From positions 1 to 24,490 of the forward strand of contig JABSQE010000008.1 in NCBI GenBank assembly GCA_013214245.1: a stretch of DNA of 24,490 nucleotides, in the 5' to 3' direction. Both the position numbers and the translations under genes were made by a program. The number at the start of each line of letters is the position of its first letter. The first letter of the stretch is position 1. The stretch comes from Hyphomicrobiaceae bacterium (GTDB taxonomy: Bacteria > Pseudomonadota > Alphaproteobacteria > Rhizobiales > Hyphomicrobiaceae). Shown one piece after another: positions 16,163 to 24,490 of this stretch. The notes under the pieces were generated by a model. That model was not told the DNA's origin, searched no databases, and was given only the letters and a program-made list of their open reading frames with translations.

Positions 16163-16477
16163 TCAGCAAGCTGCTCCTGTGCTCATAGTTTCAAGGTTAA
16201 TGCCAGCTTTAATGAGTTCCGAGTTAACTTTTGAAGAAAAATAGGCGTGTGTTTTACCAGTCCCCACTAGCAAGAGTGAAGGCTTTACTAGCTGATTATA
16301 TATCGATGATAAATCCGCAAATGTTATATTGTCAAAATTTATCATATTCCAAGTGAAGATACCTGACGGAACACAGATTAATGAACCACGATGACTCTTC
16401 TTTGCAAAGCGAAAACCTCCATTGCCATAAGTGTCTATAGGATGGGATCCTGGATAGCACGGAATTATTTTGTTCAT
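16163..16477 (-). CDS. Mth938/DUF498 (NDUFAF3-like) domain protein, C-terminally truncated by TGA
   Basis: The 104 visible residues form most of a DUF498/Mth938 domain. An N-terminal segment contains DTYGNGGFRF (16-25). The middle contains SLICVPSGIFTWNM, then LLLVGTGKTH (around 69-78) and the C-terminal ETMSTGAAC. Mitochondrial NDUFAF3, a complex I assembly factor, belongs to this family; the bacterial function is not established. The gene sits between secF and the NDUFAF6-like gene, its usual place in alphaproteobacteria. The reading frame stops at TGA just after GAAC, where homologues continue with RTYN and about 20 more residues. Those residues are still encoded in frame downstream. The product is therefore either short by one beta-strand, rescued by readthrough, or a very young pseudogene. 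The ATG at 16475-16477 has a weak GAAAG site upstream. Confidence 0.8.
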   Translation of the reverse strand: MNKIIPCYPGSHPIDTYGNGGFRFAKKSHRGSLICVPSGIFTWNMINFDNITFADLSSIYNQLVKPSLLLVGTGKTHAYFSSKVNSELIKAGINLETMSTGAAC

Positions 16478-16579
16478 TATAAGCTTTCTACCAGTAGACT
16501 ACTGTGTGTGAAGAAAGACATCTATCTTTACTAAATATAGTTCATACGGGTTTTTGATAAGGTCGTTTTTTGTGCTTAA

Positions 16580-17497
16580 CTAACCTCGCTTGACGCCTAA
16601 TATTTCTAAAATTGGTGCAAGAACGAAGATTGACGAATATGTCCCGATAATTACACCAAACATCATAGTAAAAGTAAAATCTTGTATGACATGACCGCCA
16701 AATAAATACAGCGCAAGTAAACCGATCAAGGTTGTTAAACTAGTTATCAAAGTTCTTGATAACACCTCATTAATAGAACGATTGATGACAGTAGATAATT
16801 TCAATTTTTTATATTTTTTTAAATTTTCACGGATCCTATCCGAAACGACTACAGTGTCATTTACGGAATAACCAAGTATGGTCATCAAAGCAGCTACAGT
16901 TGACAAATCAAATTCAAATTGTAATGAGACGAACACGCCTATCGTAATAATAATATCATGAATTAGAGCAAAAACTGTGCCTACAGCGAATTGCCATTCA
17001 AAGCGAAACCATACATAACAAATAATTGCTAATATTGAGCAAAAGACTGCTATTAATCCCGCATTGCGCAATTCACTAGAAACCACAGGGCCCACGATTT
17101 CGGTACGTCGTTTTTCATAATTCTTGCCTACAGCAGATATTATTTTTTCCAGTGCGTACTTTTGACTGTTATCATCGCCATATTGTTGTTCAACTCTAAT
17201 TAAAACGTCTTTTTCAGAACCAAACATCTGAATTTGAATGTCGCCAAGTCCAAGATTGCTAACAGCGTCTCTTATTTTAGCAATGTCTGCGAGACCTTCT
17301 TTTGACCGTATCTCAACAATTGAGCCGCCATTAAAGTCCACTCCAAAATTTACGCCTAGAAAAGATATGAGCAATAACGATGTTAAAATAGCAGCTAGTG
17401 AAGAAGGTATGAGAAATCGTGATAAAGCTATGAAGTCTATACTATTATTTCTAAACTGGAATAGTCTGTGACCTTTCATATTAGGTATGAATAACAT
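16580..17497 (-). CDS. secF: Protein translocase subunit SecF
   Basis: Inner-membrane partner of SecD and YajC that uses the proton gradient to help preproteins leave the SecYEG channel. The 305 residues contain the expected six membrane segments: one at about 28-48, then a periplasmic region, then five clustered after residue 135. Hallmarks are GVDFNGGSIVEIR (52-64), GYSVNDTVVVSDRIREN in the cytoplasmic loop, and the C-terminal RTLITSLTTLIGLLALY and IIGTYSSIF. The ATG at 17495-17497 is used; a second ATG six codons later is equally compatible with homologues, and neither has a clear Shine-Dalgarno sequence. It lies 69 bp after secD, so co-transcription is likely. SecD and SecF are separate proteins here, not a SecDF fusion. 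Confidence 0.96.
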   Translation of the reverse strand: MLFIPNMKGHRLFQFRNNSIDFIALSRFLIPSSLAAILTSLLLISFLGVNFGVDFNGGSIVEIRSKEGLADIAKIRDAVSNLGLGDIQIQMFGSEKDVLIRVEQQYGDDNSQKYALEKIISAVGKNYEKRRTEIVGPVVSSELRNAGLIAVFCSILAIICYVWFRFEWQFAVGTVFALIHDIIITIGVFVSLQFEFDLSTVAALMTILGYSVNDTVVVSDRIRENLKKYKKLKLSTVINRSINEVLSRTLITSLTTLIGLLALYLFGGHVIQDFTFTMMFGVIIGTYSSIFVLAPILEILGVKRG

Positions 17498-17566
17498 GGA
17501 TTAGCTCTGGATTATTGGAGTTATCATTACGTGTTATTATTTTAATTACTCTATTCAATAGTAGTA

Positions 17567-19207
17567 TTAGATTGGTAGGGCAATATTACGATTTTTTCTG
17601 CGCTCTGCCTGTACCCAAAGAGCTATAATTAATCGAACAACAGTTACAGCAGTAAAAATTGACGTAAAAATACCGATAGAGAGTGCCATGGCAAAACCTC
17701 GAATTGGTCCAGATCCGAGCCAAAACATTATAATTGCCGCAGATAATGTTGTAAGCTGGCTGTCAACAATTGTGGATATGGCACGTGAAAAACCGGTATC
17801 TACAGCTAATATTGCCAATTTGCCACTGGCTAACTCTTCTCTTATACGCTCATAGATTAAAACGTTGGCATCAACGGCCATTCCCATGGTTAGGATAAGT
17901 CCTGCGATACCAGGAAGAGTTAACGCGAAGCCAATAGTTGACATTATAGCAATTATAAGCATTCCGTTGAATATTAATCCCACAACGGCAAAAACTCCGA
18001 ACGTCCCATAAACCCATACTGTTATAAAAATCATTGCTGTCAGTCCTACTGAGCCAGCTAGTAAGCCAGACGAGATGCTGTCAGCTCCTAATGATGGGCC
18101 CACTGTACGCTCCTCTATTACTGTTAAATCAGCTGGCAATGAACCAGAGCGTAATTGGATTGCAAGTTCGTTGGCGGCTTTTGGGGTAAAACTGCCCGAA
18201 ATTTGTCCAGAACCGCCCATTATCGGTTCTCGTATAATGGGAGCTGACAAGATTTTGCCGTCTAGCAATATAGCAAATGGACGATTAACATTTCTAGAGG
18301 TAAATTTAGCAAATGCCCGAGCACCTTCTTGATTAAATGTGAAAGTTATAATGGGTTCGTTTGTTTGTTGATCATAACCTTGACGTGCATCTTTTAACTG
18401 ATCGCCTCTAACAACCGGTACTTCTTTGAGAAGATAGAAAGTTTCTACCTCATTTAAATTTTCTGCTAATGGGTATGACTTATACTCACCTTGTATTTGC
18501 TGTGAAGTACTAGAAATAGTTTGGGTAGGATGAACCGAATGAAATGTTAATTTAGCTGTTTTACCAATTAGCTCCCTTAATGAAGTTGTGTTTTCAATAC
18601 CTGGAACTTGGACTAGAATTCGATCTTCCCCCTGTCGTACTATATTGGGCTCCGATGTGCCAAATGCATCGACGCGCCGGCGTATCGTTTCGATAGCCCC
18701 ACTAATAGATTCTGTTACAAGATGTTTTAAATATGCATCGCTATAAGAAATATGTATCACTCGATCATTGATTTTAGTTACCCTAAGGGTTTTCTCAATA
18801 CCAACATGGATAATGCTGTTGCTAATAGGTTGCGACATTTGTCGCAATCTTTCTAGTGAGTTAGGCATATCGTCCGGGTTAGACAGTAGCACTTTTACGC
18901 CATTTGAAATTCGCCCGGTTATCTGTCCAATTTTAGCATCGGTCAAACGCTGACGCACGTCTCCTCTAAGATTGCGAAGCATGTTAGTTTTTAGCTCGTT
19001 CGTATTCATAGAATACAATAGGTGCGCTCCACCTTGCAAATCAAGGCCAAGAGAGAGCTGCTTCTTAGGCAGCCAAGCAGGCCATGATTTTAATGTTTTT
19101 GTGTGAAAGAAGTTCGGCATCGCAAAGAATGTTGCTATTAGGCATACTCCGAAAATTAGAACGATTTTCCAACGAGGGAAATACAGCATGACGGTCAATT
19201 CTTTCAT
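17567..19207 (-). CDS. secD: Protein translocase subunit SecD
   Basis: Large subunit of the SecDF export motor in the inner membrane. The 546 residues are slightly above the usual alphaproteobacterial length. Membrane segment 1 is at about 14-32, followed by LGLDLQGGAHLLY (53-65) and a long periplasmic P1 region with FGTSEPNIVRQGEDRILVQVPGI. The C-terminal part holds five membrane helices with GMAVDANVLIYERIREEL, where the Asp is central to proton coupling, and GFSRAISTIVDSQLTTL. The first ATG (19205-19207) has AGGA only 2 nt upstream; an ATG six codons on (MLYFPRWKI) matches homologous N-termini better and may be the real start. A 240-bp gap separates it from yajC, wide for an operon that is usually tight. 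Confidence 0.96.
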   Translation of the reverse strand: MKELTVMLYFPRWKIVLIFGVCLIATFFAMPNFFHTKTLKSWPAWLPKKQLSLGLDLQGGAHLLYSMNTNELKTNMLRNLRGDVRQRLTDAKIGQITGRISNGVKVLLSNPDDMPNSLERLRQMSQPISNSIIHVGIEKTLRVTKINDRVIHISYSDAYLKHLVTESISGAIETIRRRVDAFGTSEPNIVRQGEDRILVQVPGIENTTSLRELIGKTAKLTFHSVHPTQTISSTSQQIQGEYKSYPLAENLNEVETFYLLKEVPVVRGDQLKDARQGYDQQTNEPIITFTFNQEGARAFAKFTSRNVNRPFAILLDGKILSAPIIREPIMGGSGQISGSFTPKAANELAIQLRSGSLPADLTVIEERTVGPSLGADSISSGLLAGSVGLTAMIFITVWVYGTFGVFAVVGLIFNGMLIIAIMSTIGFALTLPGIAGLILTMGMAVDANVLIYERIREELASGKLAILAVDTGFSRAISTIVDSQLTTLSAAIIMFWLGSGPIRGFAMALSIGIFTSIFTAVTVVRLIIALWVQAERRKNRNIALPI

Positions 19208-19447
19208 GGTCCTAAGAAGAAATTCTATATTTTCTCTACGGCCTTACAATTTAAAGGGACTTTTTGCATGCTTACGTTACTAAACTGCAACATTATAAGT
19301 ATTTATATAAAAATCATAAAACATTTCATCTAGAACTATAATTATACCATAGTAGCTTTCGAGTATTTATCTTATGCAGCGCATCAGCATCTAACTTCTG
19401 GTAACAATTAGATCACAGAAACGTAAACTACATTATGTAAGGTAATT

Positions 19448-19771
19448 TTAGACTGGATCGTTCTTAGAGCGAACCTCCGTAACAGAGCTACGTACTACTC
19501 GAACTTTAATGTTATCTGAAATCTCAACTTCAATTTCATTACAGTCTTCTTTAACCCTTGTAACTTTTCCTATCAATCCTCCAGATGTAACAATTACATC
19601 GTTTCGTTTTAGACTGGCAACCATATCCTGGTGAGCTTTTAAGCGTCGTTGCTGAGGTCTAAAAAGCAAGAAGTAAAAAATTATAATCATTAATAAGATG
19701 GGTATAAGACCGGCAAAACCGCCAAACGGATCAGTTCCTCCAACTTGTGCATGTGCGGGTGTGATAAACAT
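19448..19771 (-). CDS. yajC: Preprotein translocase subunit YajC
   Basis: Small single-span membrane protein of the SecDF-YajC complex. In the 107-residue protein, a short N-terminal stretch (MFITPAHAQ) is followed by one membrane helix at about 20-40 (LIPILLMIIIFYFLLF). Then comes the diagnostic FRPQQRRLKAHQDMVASL, with GDxVVTSGG-type residues as NDVIVTSGGLIGKV. The C-terminal domain is charged and beta-rich. AAGG lies 5 nt before the ATG (19769-19771), a slightly close but credible Shine-Dalgarno site. It is the first gene of the minus-strand cluster leading to secD, secF and the two complex-I-assembly-like genes, so the cluster promoter is expected upstream in 19772-19900; I could not pick one with confidence. 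Confidence 0.95.
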   Translation of the reverse strand: MFITPAHAQVGGTDPFGGFAGLIPILLMIIIFYFLLFRPQQRRLKAHQDMVASLKRNDVIVTSGGLIGKVTRVKEDCNEIEVEISDNIKVRVVRSSVTEVRSKNDPV

Positions 19772-20832
19772 GGGTACCTTAATATTTAATGTTTGAAGAT
19801 TAGTTTCGTTGTAGTCAGGTATCTTAGATATAAATGAACAATTGAGAGAGGAATCTGCTACTTTTCGAACCCGTGAAATATATACTATAAATCCTTAATA
19901 CATGATTGCAATGTAGTAAGTACTTTTTTTAGCATAGCCTTATGTAAAGGCAGTTGGACTAAGAAAATCTTGCACCCGATTTATCTATCGATATTAGAGA
20001 TATTTTATCTAGTGGAAAAACTTTTTTTAAATACTATTAAGAGGGATTACATTTTTTTCTACGTGTCAGTAATGCACACATTTTCTAGGATTGTCCTAAT
20101 CTACTTTGATACCGAATAATATTTTTCCTAAAAAGTCTTAATATTCTTGTAGAATTTACTATTTCAGAATCAAATTTTAGACTGTTGTTTAGACCCTAAA
20201 TTTTACTAGTTATTATGCCTAAGTTGTATTAGTTGCAGTGAGTTGTGAAAACACGTTATTCTTCAGCATAAAAAAACAATCGAATTCCTCTTAAAACGTG
20301 AACTATAACAACAGCCTAGCACTAGTGTCCGGTTGCAAATCTACTAAGAGCTGATTTAGAGCTAAATGGAAGTTCTTGTGATGCGTGAGTTATCTAGTTC
20401 TCTGCTTGGTAAAAGTCTTGTGTATCATATACATACAAAACCTTGATTAAGGTCAACGGGTTAAAACAAGTATGCAAGCTATATTATAGTTTGAAATATC
20501 TATATTAATGCTTTTTGCAATCATTAAAGACTTACATCATGTTATTCCAAAGAGAATGATCTTAGTTTAAGCTGCAATCTGTCCACTTAATTAAAGAATG
20601 CAGAATTAATATAATTTCATAATGTACGATCGAACTCCAAAAGTGTTTAAATCAAGTGTATATACCATAACAGCAAGTTAACGTTAGCTTATATAGATGT
20701 AATGTACGCTTTCCCAATTTTAACAAAATATACACCTAAGGTAACAATTTAGAGAAAGTCAACGGTCTTTGAAAATAATACATAAAACCATCAATTGATA
20801 ACTCAAGCTAGAACAACGAGAAAATAGTAATG
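19772..20832. other. 1.06-kb AT-rich spacer without recognisable genes
   Basis: Lies between the 5' end of yajC and the 3' end of the UbiH-like gene. No gene, RNA gene or clear promoter is visible; frames are short. A small hairpin ACCTT-GATT-AAGGT (20440-20453) and scattered short palindromes are all I see. It is probably eroded DNA. Confidence 0.7.
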
Positions 20833-22074
20833 CTATGGAGAAATTCCTGACATCAATTTTGGCACTCTCCCATTGGTTCCTGAAGCCTCACGAACAAGAC
20901 TTGATTTTAAATCAGGTAGTTTGTTTACCAAGGTTAAACCAATTTGTCGAACAGTGCGGAAAAGATGAGAGTTATTAGAGAATAGTAAGTTTAGGCCTAC
21001 GAAGCCATTTGTATAGCATGTAGCATCAAAGCGTCGCCAGCGCTCATAGCGTTTTAATATAGTTAAATCAGCAACATCAAGTCCAATGCGTTTTCCATCT
21101 GATATGCATTCGCACAAGACGGCTATGTCTCGAAACGCAAGATTGAGACCTTGTCCAGCAATAGGATGCACACTATGAGCAGAATCTCCAACAAGTGCAA
21201 ATCGTGGTATCACGAATTTTGTGACAAGTTGGGTTTTTAGTGAAAAACCACTACGAGGGCCATCAAGACTTACAGCACCTAATTTGCCACCCATTCGTTT
21301 ATCAACTTCTTCTAAAAAATCTCTATCTTGCATTTCAAGAATAAGAGACGCACGCTCGTCGTTTTCACTCCATGTGATAGCACTGCGTTTGCCGCCAGGA
21401 AGTGGCAAAGAAGCAAAAGGACCTGCAGGAAGAAAATGTTGAATAGCAGTTCCGTCATGTGGTTCTTCATGAGCAATGTTAGTCACAATCCCTGTCTGCT
21501 TATGGTTGTAGTTGATAATTCCAATCCCAGCTCTCTTACGTAAATTGCTATCTCGTCCTTCAGCACATAATAATAGGCTGGTAGTTACCCTTGCTCCGCA
21601 ATCAAACTCTACGCTTACGTTATTTGACGAAAAGGATAGGTCAGAACAAGTTTTGTGCGGTAAAAATTCTACTGTTGAAAGGGAACTTATATTGTCCAAC
21701 AGCGACTCAGCAATTTTTTGCGCAGGAACAATGAAGGATGCAGGAGTACCATTTTGTAAAGTATTATTGTAAGTTAACAAAACAGGCCGAACACCCGCTT
21801 CGAGTGCAGAGTCAGTAATCTCAATTTTGTACACTGGCTGTGTGTATGCCTTTAATTTCTTCCATAAACCTAAAACATCTAACATTTTAGCTGACGATGC
21901 AGCTATCGCAAAGGCGCGTTTTCTTTGCTTTTCTGAATATTGTTCAGGATTTGAACCAACTAAGCCAATCTTAAGTGTTTTTCCGAAAGAAAAAGCGAGT
22001 GCAGATGCAAGTGTTAATCCTGTAAAGCCTGCGCCACTAATTAGTATATCAAAGTCTTGGTCGGAATTGTTCAT
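20833..22074 (-). CDS. UbiH/COQ6-family FAD monooxygenase (ubiquinone biosynthesis hydroxylase)
   Basis: A 413-residue flavoprotein hydroxylase of the UbiH/UbiF/UbiI/COQ6 family, which adds ring hydroxyls during ubiquinone synthesis at the inner membrane. The N-terminal FAD motif is SGAGFTGLTLASAL (13-26). The GD motif is ALVGDSAHSVHPIAGQGLN (293-311), which matches the UbiH family signature. The middle motif, usually ADGRGS, reads AEGRDS (171-176): its DG Asp is Glu and the second Gly is Asp. The remaining length and C-terminus are complete. Alphaproteobacteria often have one such enzyme (UbiL) that modifies more than one ring position, so I do not assign a specific letter. The ATG at 22072-22074 has AGG 9 nt upstream. 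It is separated from its neighbours by long spacers and is probably monocistronic. Confidence 0.9.
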   Translation of the reverse strand: MNNSDQDFDILISGAGFTGLTLASALAFSFGKTLKIGLVGSNPEQYSEKQRKRAFAIAASSAKMLDVLGLWKKLKAYTQPVYKIEITDSALEAGVRPVLLTYNNTLQNGTPASFIVPAQKIAESLLDNISSLSTVEFLPHKTCSDLSFSSNNVSVEFDCGARVTTSLLLCAEGRDSNLRKRAGIGIINYNHKQTGIVTNIAHEEPHDGTAIQHFLPAGPFASLPLPGGKRSAITWSENDERASLILEMQDRDFLEEVDKRMGGKLGAVSLDGPRSGFSLKTQLVTKFVIPRFALVGDSAHSVHPIAGQGLNLAFRDIAVLCECISDGKRIGLDVADLTILKRYERWRRFDATCYTNGFVGLNLLFSNNSHLFRTVRQIGLTLVNKLPDLKSSLVREASGTNGRVPKLMSGISP

Positions 22075-22640
22075 ATTAACAACCTAGTAGAAAATGAAGC
22101 GGTAATGGGCTTAAATAATTCTTCGAGTTTACTATAACTGAGCATTTTTAGGTATCGTATCTTACAGCGGTGTATTAGTATACTAAAACAATACTTTGTG
22201 GCTAAATGAATTAGCAATGCGTATTGCAGTCTGTAATATGGATTGCTATGCTTACCCCAAATTTTTGTGAAGCGATATGTCCGTGTTAGTATTAGACCTT
22301 GGGTGATGTGGATATAGAACACTATAAGTTTGTTACACGTCATCACTAATTAATAAATGTGTGTGGTCAGCAAGCAGCGTTTGATAGTAGAATTTTTAGT
22401 CGCGGGTAAGCTTTTCTTTACGAAAAAGTTGCTAACGTGACGCTTATAAAATTGGTTCAGGCCTGTTGCATCGGTCAGCATATTAACTACCATACTTTTA
22501 TGAGCGTATTTCAAGCTTTGCTACATAAAATAAACTCAACTTCGCCAAACAGCTTTCGCATGTTAAACGTCAATAAGCCCTATGCATTTTTCTTAAAATG
22601 AATTATGGCGTGGGCAACAAAAAAACTCTGAGGACACGAG
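22075..22640. other. 0.57-kb spacer between divergent UbiH-like gene and maeB
   Basis: Must hold promoters for both divergent genes, but I cannot place them confidently. A 91-codon minus-strand frame (22071-22346) overlaps the start of the UbiH-like gene; it lacks family motifs and is rich in Tyr, His and Ile, as random AT-rich frames are. GAGGA at 22630-22634 is the maeB ribosome binding site. Confidence 0.6.
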
Positions 22641-24490
22641 ATGCAGCAAGACGAGAATGTGCGTAACGCATTAGCCTATCATGAAGCCGATCCCCCAGGA
22701 AAGATCGCAATACAAGCAACAAAGCCGGTTGCAAATCAAAATGATCTCGCACTTGCCTATTCACCGGGCGTTGCACACGCCTGTACTGCTATAGCAGAGA
22801 ACTCGGCCATGGCTTCCCGACTCACGGCACGCGGAAATCTTGTTGGTGTCGTAACAAATGGTACGGCAGTTCTTGGTCTTGGCAACATTGGCCCACTGGC
22901 TTCAAAGCCAGTGATGGAGGGAAAAGCTGTTCTTTTCAAAAAATTTGCAGGCATCGACGTTTACGACGTGGAAGTCGAAGCAACTGGCGTTGACGATTTT
23001 GTCTCTGCCGTAGCACGTTTAGAACCAACATTCGGTGGTATAAATCTAGAAGACATAAAAGCTCCTGAATGCTTTGAGATAGAGCGCCAGCTACAGGCTC
23101 GAATGTCAATTCCAGTTTTCCACGATGATCAACACGGTACGGCGATAGTAGTTGCCGCCGGCATATTGAACGGCTTGAAAGTCGTAAGAAAAGATATAAC
23201 CGAAGTCAAACTGGTATGTAGCGGGGCCGGTGCTGCCGCGCTTGCATGTCTTAACATTCTTGTTGGATTAGGTCTTAGGCGACAAAATATTACAATATCT
23301 GATATCGAAGGTGTTGTGTACAAAGGACGAAAGGTCCTAATGGATCCTTATAAGGAACCTTTTGCACAACCTACATCTGCACGTAAATTAGAGGAGGTAA
23401 TGCCTCAAGCAGACGTTTTTCTTGGACTATCAGCTGGCGGTGTGGTTAGCAAGGATATGGTGGCAAGTATGGGGCCTCGCCCACTAATCTTCGCGCTTGC
23501 TAATCCAACACCAGAAATTATGCCTGAAGAGGTAATGGAGGTTCGCCGAGATGCCGTGATGGCTTCAGGAAGAACTGATTATCCTAATCAGATTAATAAT
23601 GTTTTATGTTTTCCCTTCATATTCCGTGGCGCTCTCGATGTAGGCGCGACACAAGTTAATGAAGAGATGAAACGTGCTGCTGTTGTAGCATTAGCTGGTA
23701 TCGCGGAGAGCTCAGCCTCTGATGTAGTACTTGCAGCTTATGGCGAGGAAAGCCTTGTTTTCGGCCCGAACTATATCATTCCGAAACCATTTGACCCACG
23801 TTTGATTACCGACATTGCACCTGCTGTTGCTAAGGCAGCTATGGAGACCGGTGTTGCGACCCGACCTATCGATGATTTTATAGCGTACAAAGAAAAGCTT
23901 TCTGGCTTTGTTTATCAATCCGGATTTGTTATGAAACCGATTTTTGACCAAGCTAGACGTGCATCGTCCGAGAGGAAAAAACGTATTGTTTATGCTGAAG
24001 GTGAGCACCCTGACATACTACAAACGGCTCAGCAGGTTGTCTCTGAGGGGCTTGCCACACCAATTTTGGTTGGCAATGGTGATATTATTAAACGTTGTAT
24101 CGAAAATTTAGGTCTACAGCTTAAAAATGGTGAAAACTGTGAGATTTTTGATCAACGTAATGATCCTAGAATTCCAAAATTGTTTGACGAGTATTTACAT
24201 CTTGTCGAACGCCGTGGTGTCAGCCCGAGTCATGCACGCCGTGTTCTTAATGCCGGTTCTACGGTCATTGCAGGTTTACTATTACGTCGAGGAGATGCAG
24301 ATGCAATGATATGTGGTGCAGTTGGGCGTTATCATACCCAATTACGTCACGTGGAACAGGTTATCGGGCGACAGCCTGGTACTCGTGGCTTTGCAACAGT
24401 GTCGGGTCTAATTTTACCTGATGGCCCACTATTTTTTGCCGATACACAGGTCACATACAATCCAGGTGTAGAGCAGCTCGCTGAAATAGC
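22641..24490 (+). CDS. maeB: NADP-type malic enzyme fused to phosphotransacetylase-like domain (MaeB), 3'-truncated
   Basis: Oxidative decarboxylation of malate to pyruvate, producing NAD(P)H. The frame is open for 616 codons from the ATG at 22641 (GAGGA 6 nt upstream) to the window edge with no stop; the full family protein is about 750-770 residues. The malic N-domain has ALAYHEADPPGKI and LAYSPGVAHAC. The metal/substrate region has GGINLEDIKAPECFEIE and FHDDQHGTAIV. The NAD(P) site is VCSGAGAAALAC, with FALANPTPEIMPEEV in the nucleotide domain. From about residue 443 (ERKKRIVYAEGEHPDIL) a phosphotransacetylase-type domain begins, including HARRVLNAGSTVIAGLLLRRGDADAMICG. In related enzymes this domain is regulatory, responding to acetyl-CoA, instead of being an active Pta. 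The 5' half looks less AT-rich than the rest of the window. Confidence 0.95.
   Translation, partial: MQQDENVRNALAYHEADPPGKIAIQATKPVANQNDLALAYSPGVAHACTAIAENSAMASRLTARGNLVGVVTNGTAVLGLGNIGPLASKPVMEGKAVLFKKFAGIDVYDVEVEATGVDDFVSAVARLEPTFGGINLEDIKAPECFEIERQLQARMSIPVFHDDQHGTAIVVAAGILNGLKVVRKDITEVKLVCSGAGAAALACLNILVGLGLRRQNITISDIEGVVYKGRKVLMDPYKEPFAQPTSARKLEEVMPQADVFLGLSAGGVVSKDMVASMGPRPLIFALANPTPEIMPEEVMEVRRDAVMASGRTDYPNQINNVLCFPFIFRGALDVGATQVNEEMKRAAVVALAGIAESSASDVVLAAYGEESLVFGPNYIIPKPFDPRLITDIAPAVAKAAMETGVATRPIDDFIAYKEKLSGFVYQSGFVMKPIFDQARRASSERKKRIVYAEGEHPDILQTAQQVVSEGLATPILVGNGDIIKRCIENLGLQLKNGENCEIFDQRNDPRIPKLFDEYLHLVERRGVSPSHARRVLNAGSTVIAGLLLRRGDADAMICGAVGRYHTQLRHVEQVIGRQPGTRGFATVSGLILPDGPLFFADTQVTYNPGVEQLAEI

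Noticed and set aside
19860..19885. tRNA T-arm-like string GGGTTCGAAAA on the minus strand
   Set aside because: The flanks do not form a T stem, and no acceptor, D or anticodon arms are present around it.
22071..22346. 91-codon minus-strand frame overlapping the start of the UbiH-like gene
   Set aside because: Composition is that of random AT-rich sequence (many Ile, Tyr, His, Leu; few acidic residues), and there is no ribosome binding site or known motif.
1..24490. General reassignment of TGA to an amino acid
   Set aside because: Tryptophan is encoded by TGG throughout, the flavoenzyme gene ends at TGA, and the only internal TGA seen replaces Arg in one gene.
1..24490. Mobile elements, phage genes, CRISPR arrays, toxin-antitoxin or secondary-metabolite genes
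   Set aside because: Searched by eye on both strands; no transposase, integrase, regularly spaced repeats or matching protein motifs were found.

Overview
The window looks like a stretch of an AT-rich alphaproteobacterial chromosome in genome decay. Three gene blocks are typical of alphaproteobacteria: dnaK-dnaJ; rplY(ctc)-pth-ychF; and yajC-secD-secF-(Mth938-domain gene)-(phytoene/squalene-synthase-family gene). Protein sequences resemble Rhodospirillales-type versions. I count 17 protein genes covering about 69% of the window. The rest is unusually long, very AT-rich spacer (up to about 1.8 kb) with no recognisable genes. That pattern fits a host-restricted or symbiotic alphaproteobacterium; the tunicate symbiont 'Candidatus Endolissoclinum' is one known lineage of this style. 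The species assignment is inference and cannot be settled from the sequence alone.

Layout. 1-1564: 3' part of a CNNM/CorC-type membrane protein, convergent with mutT. 1565-2879: long spacer rich in inverted repeats. 2880-4659: fmt and truA, facing each other. 4660-6498: gene-free spacer ending in a heat-shock-like promoter. 6499-9763: dnaK, a strong terminator, then dnaJ. 10471-13356: rplY, pth, ychF, all on the plus strand but widely spaced. 13558-14661: an L-2-hydroxyglutarate-oxidase-like flavoenzyme. 15150-19771 (minus strand): yajC, secD, secF, an Mth938-domain gene with an in-frame TGA, and a phytoene/squalene-synthase-family gene. 20833-22074 (minus): a UbiH/COQ6-type monooxygenase. 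22641-end: a malic enzyme fused to a phosphotransacetylase-like domain, cut by the window edge.

How the genes work together. Most are housekeeping: translation start and fidelity (fmt, truA, rplY, pth, ychF), protein folding (dnaK, dnaJ), membrane protein export and insertion (yajC, secD, secF), nucleotide-pool cleaning (mutT), respiration (the ubiquinone hydroxylase and two relatives of mitochondrial complex I assembly factors) and central carbon metabolism (maeB, the 2-hydroxyglutarate oxidase).

I see no mobile element, CRISPR array, tRNA, rRNA, phage gene or defence system, and no convincing new gene system. The points most worth a second look are the in-frame TGA in the Mth938-domain gene, altered residues in the Pth tRNA-binding cleft, a cluster of perfect palindromes at 2139-2297, and several hairpins in the spacers.
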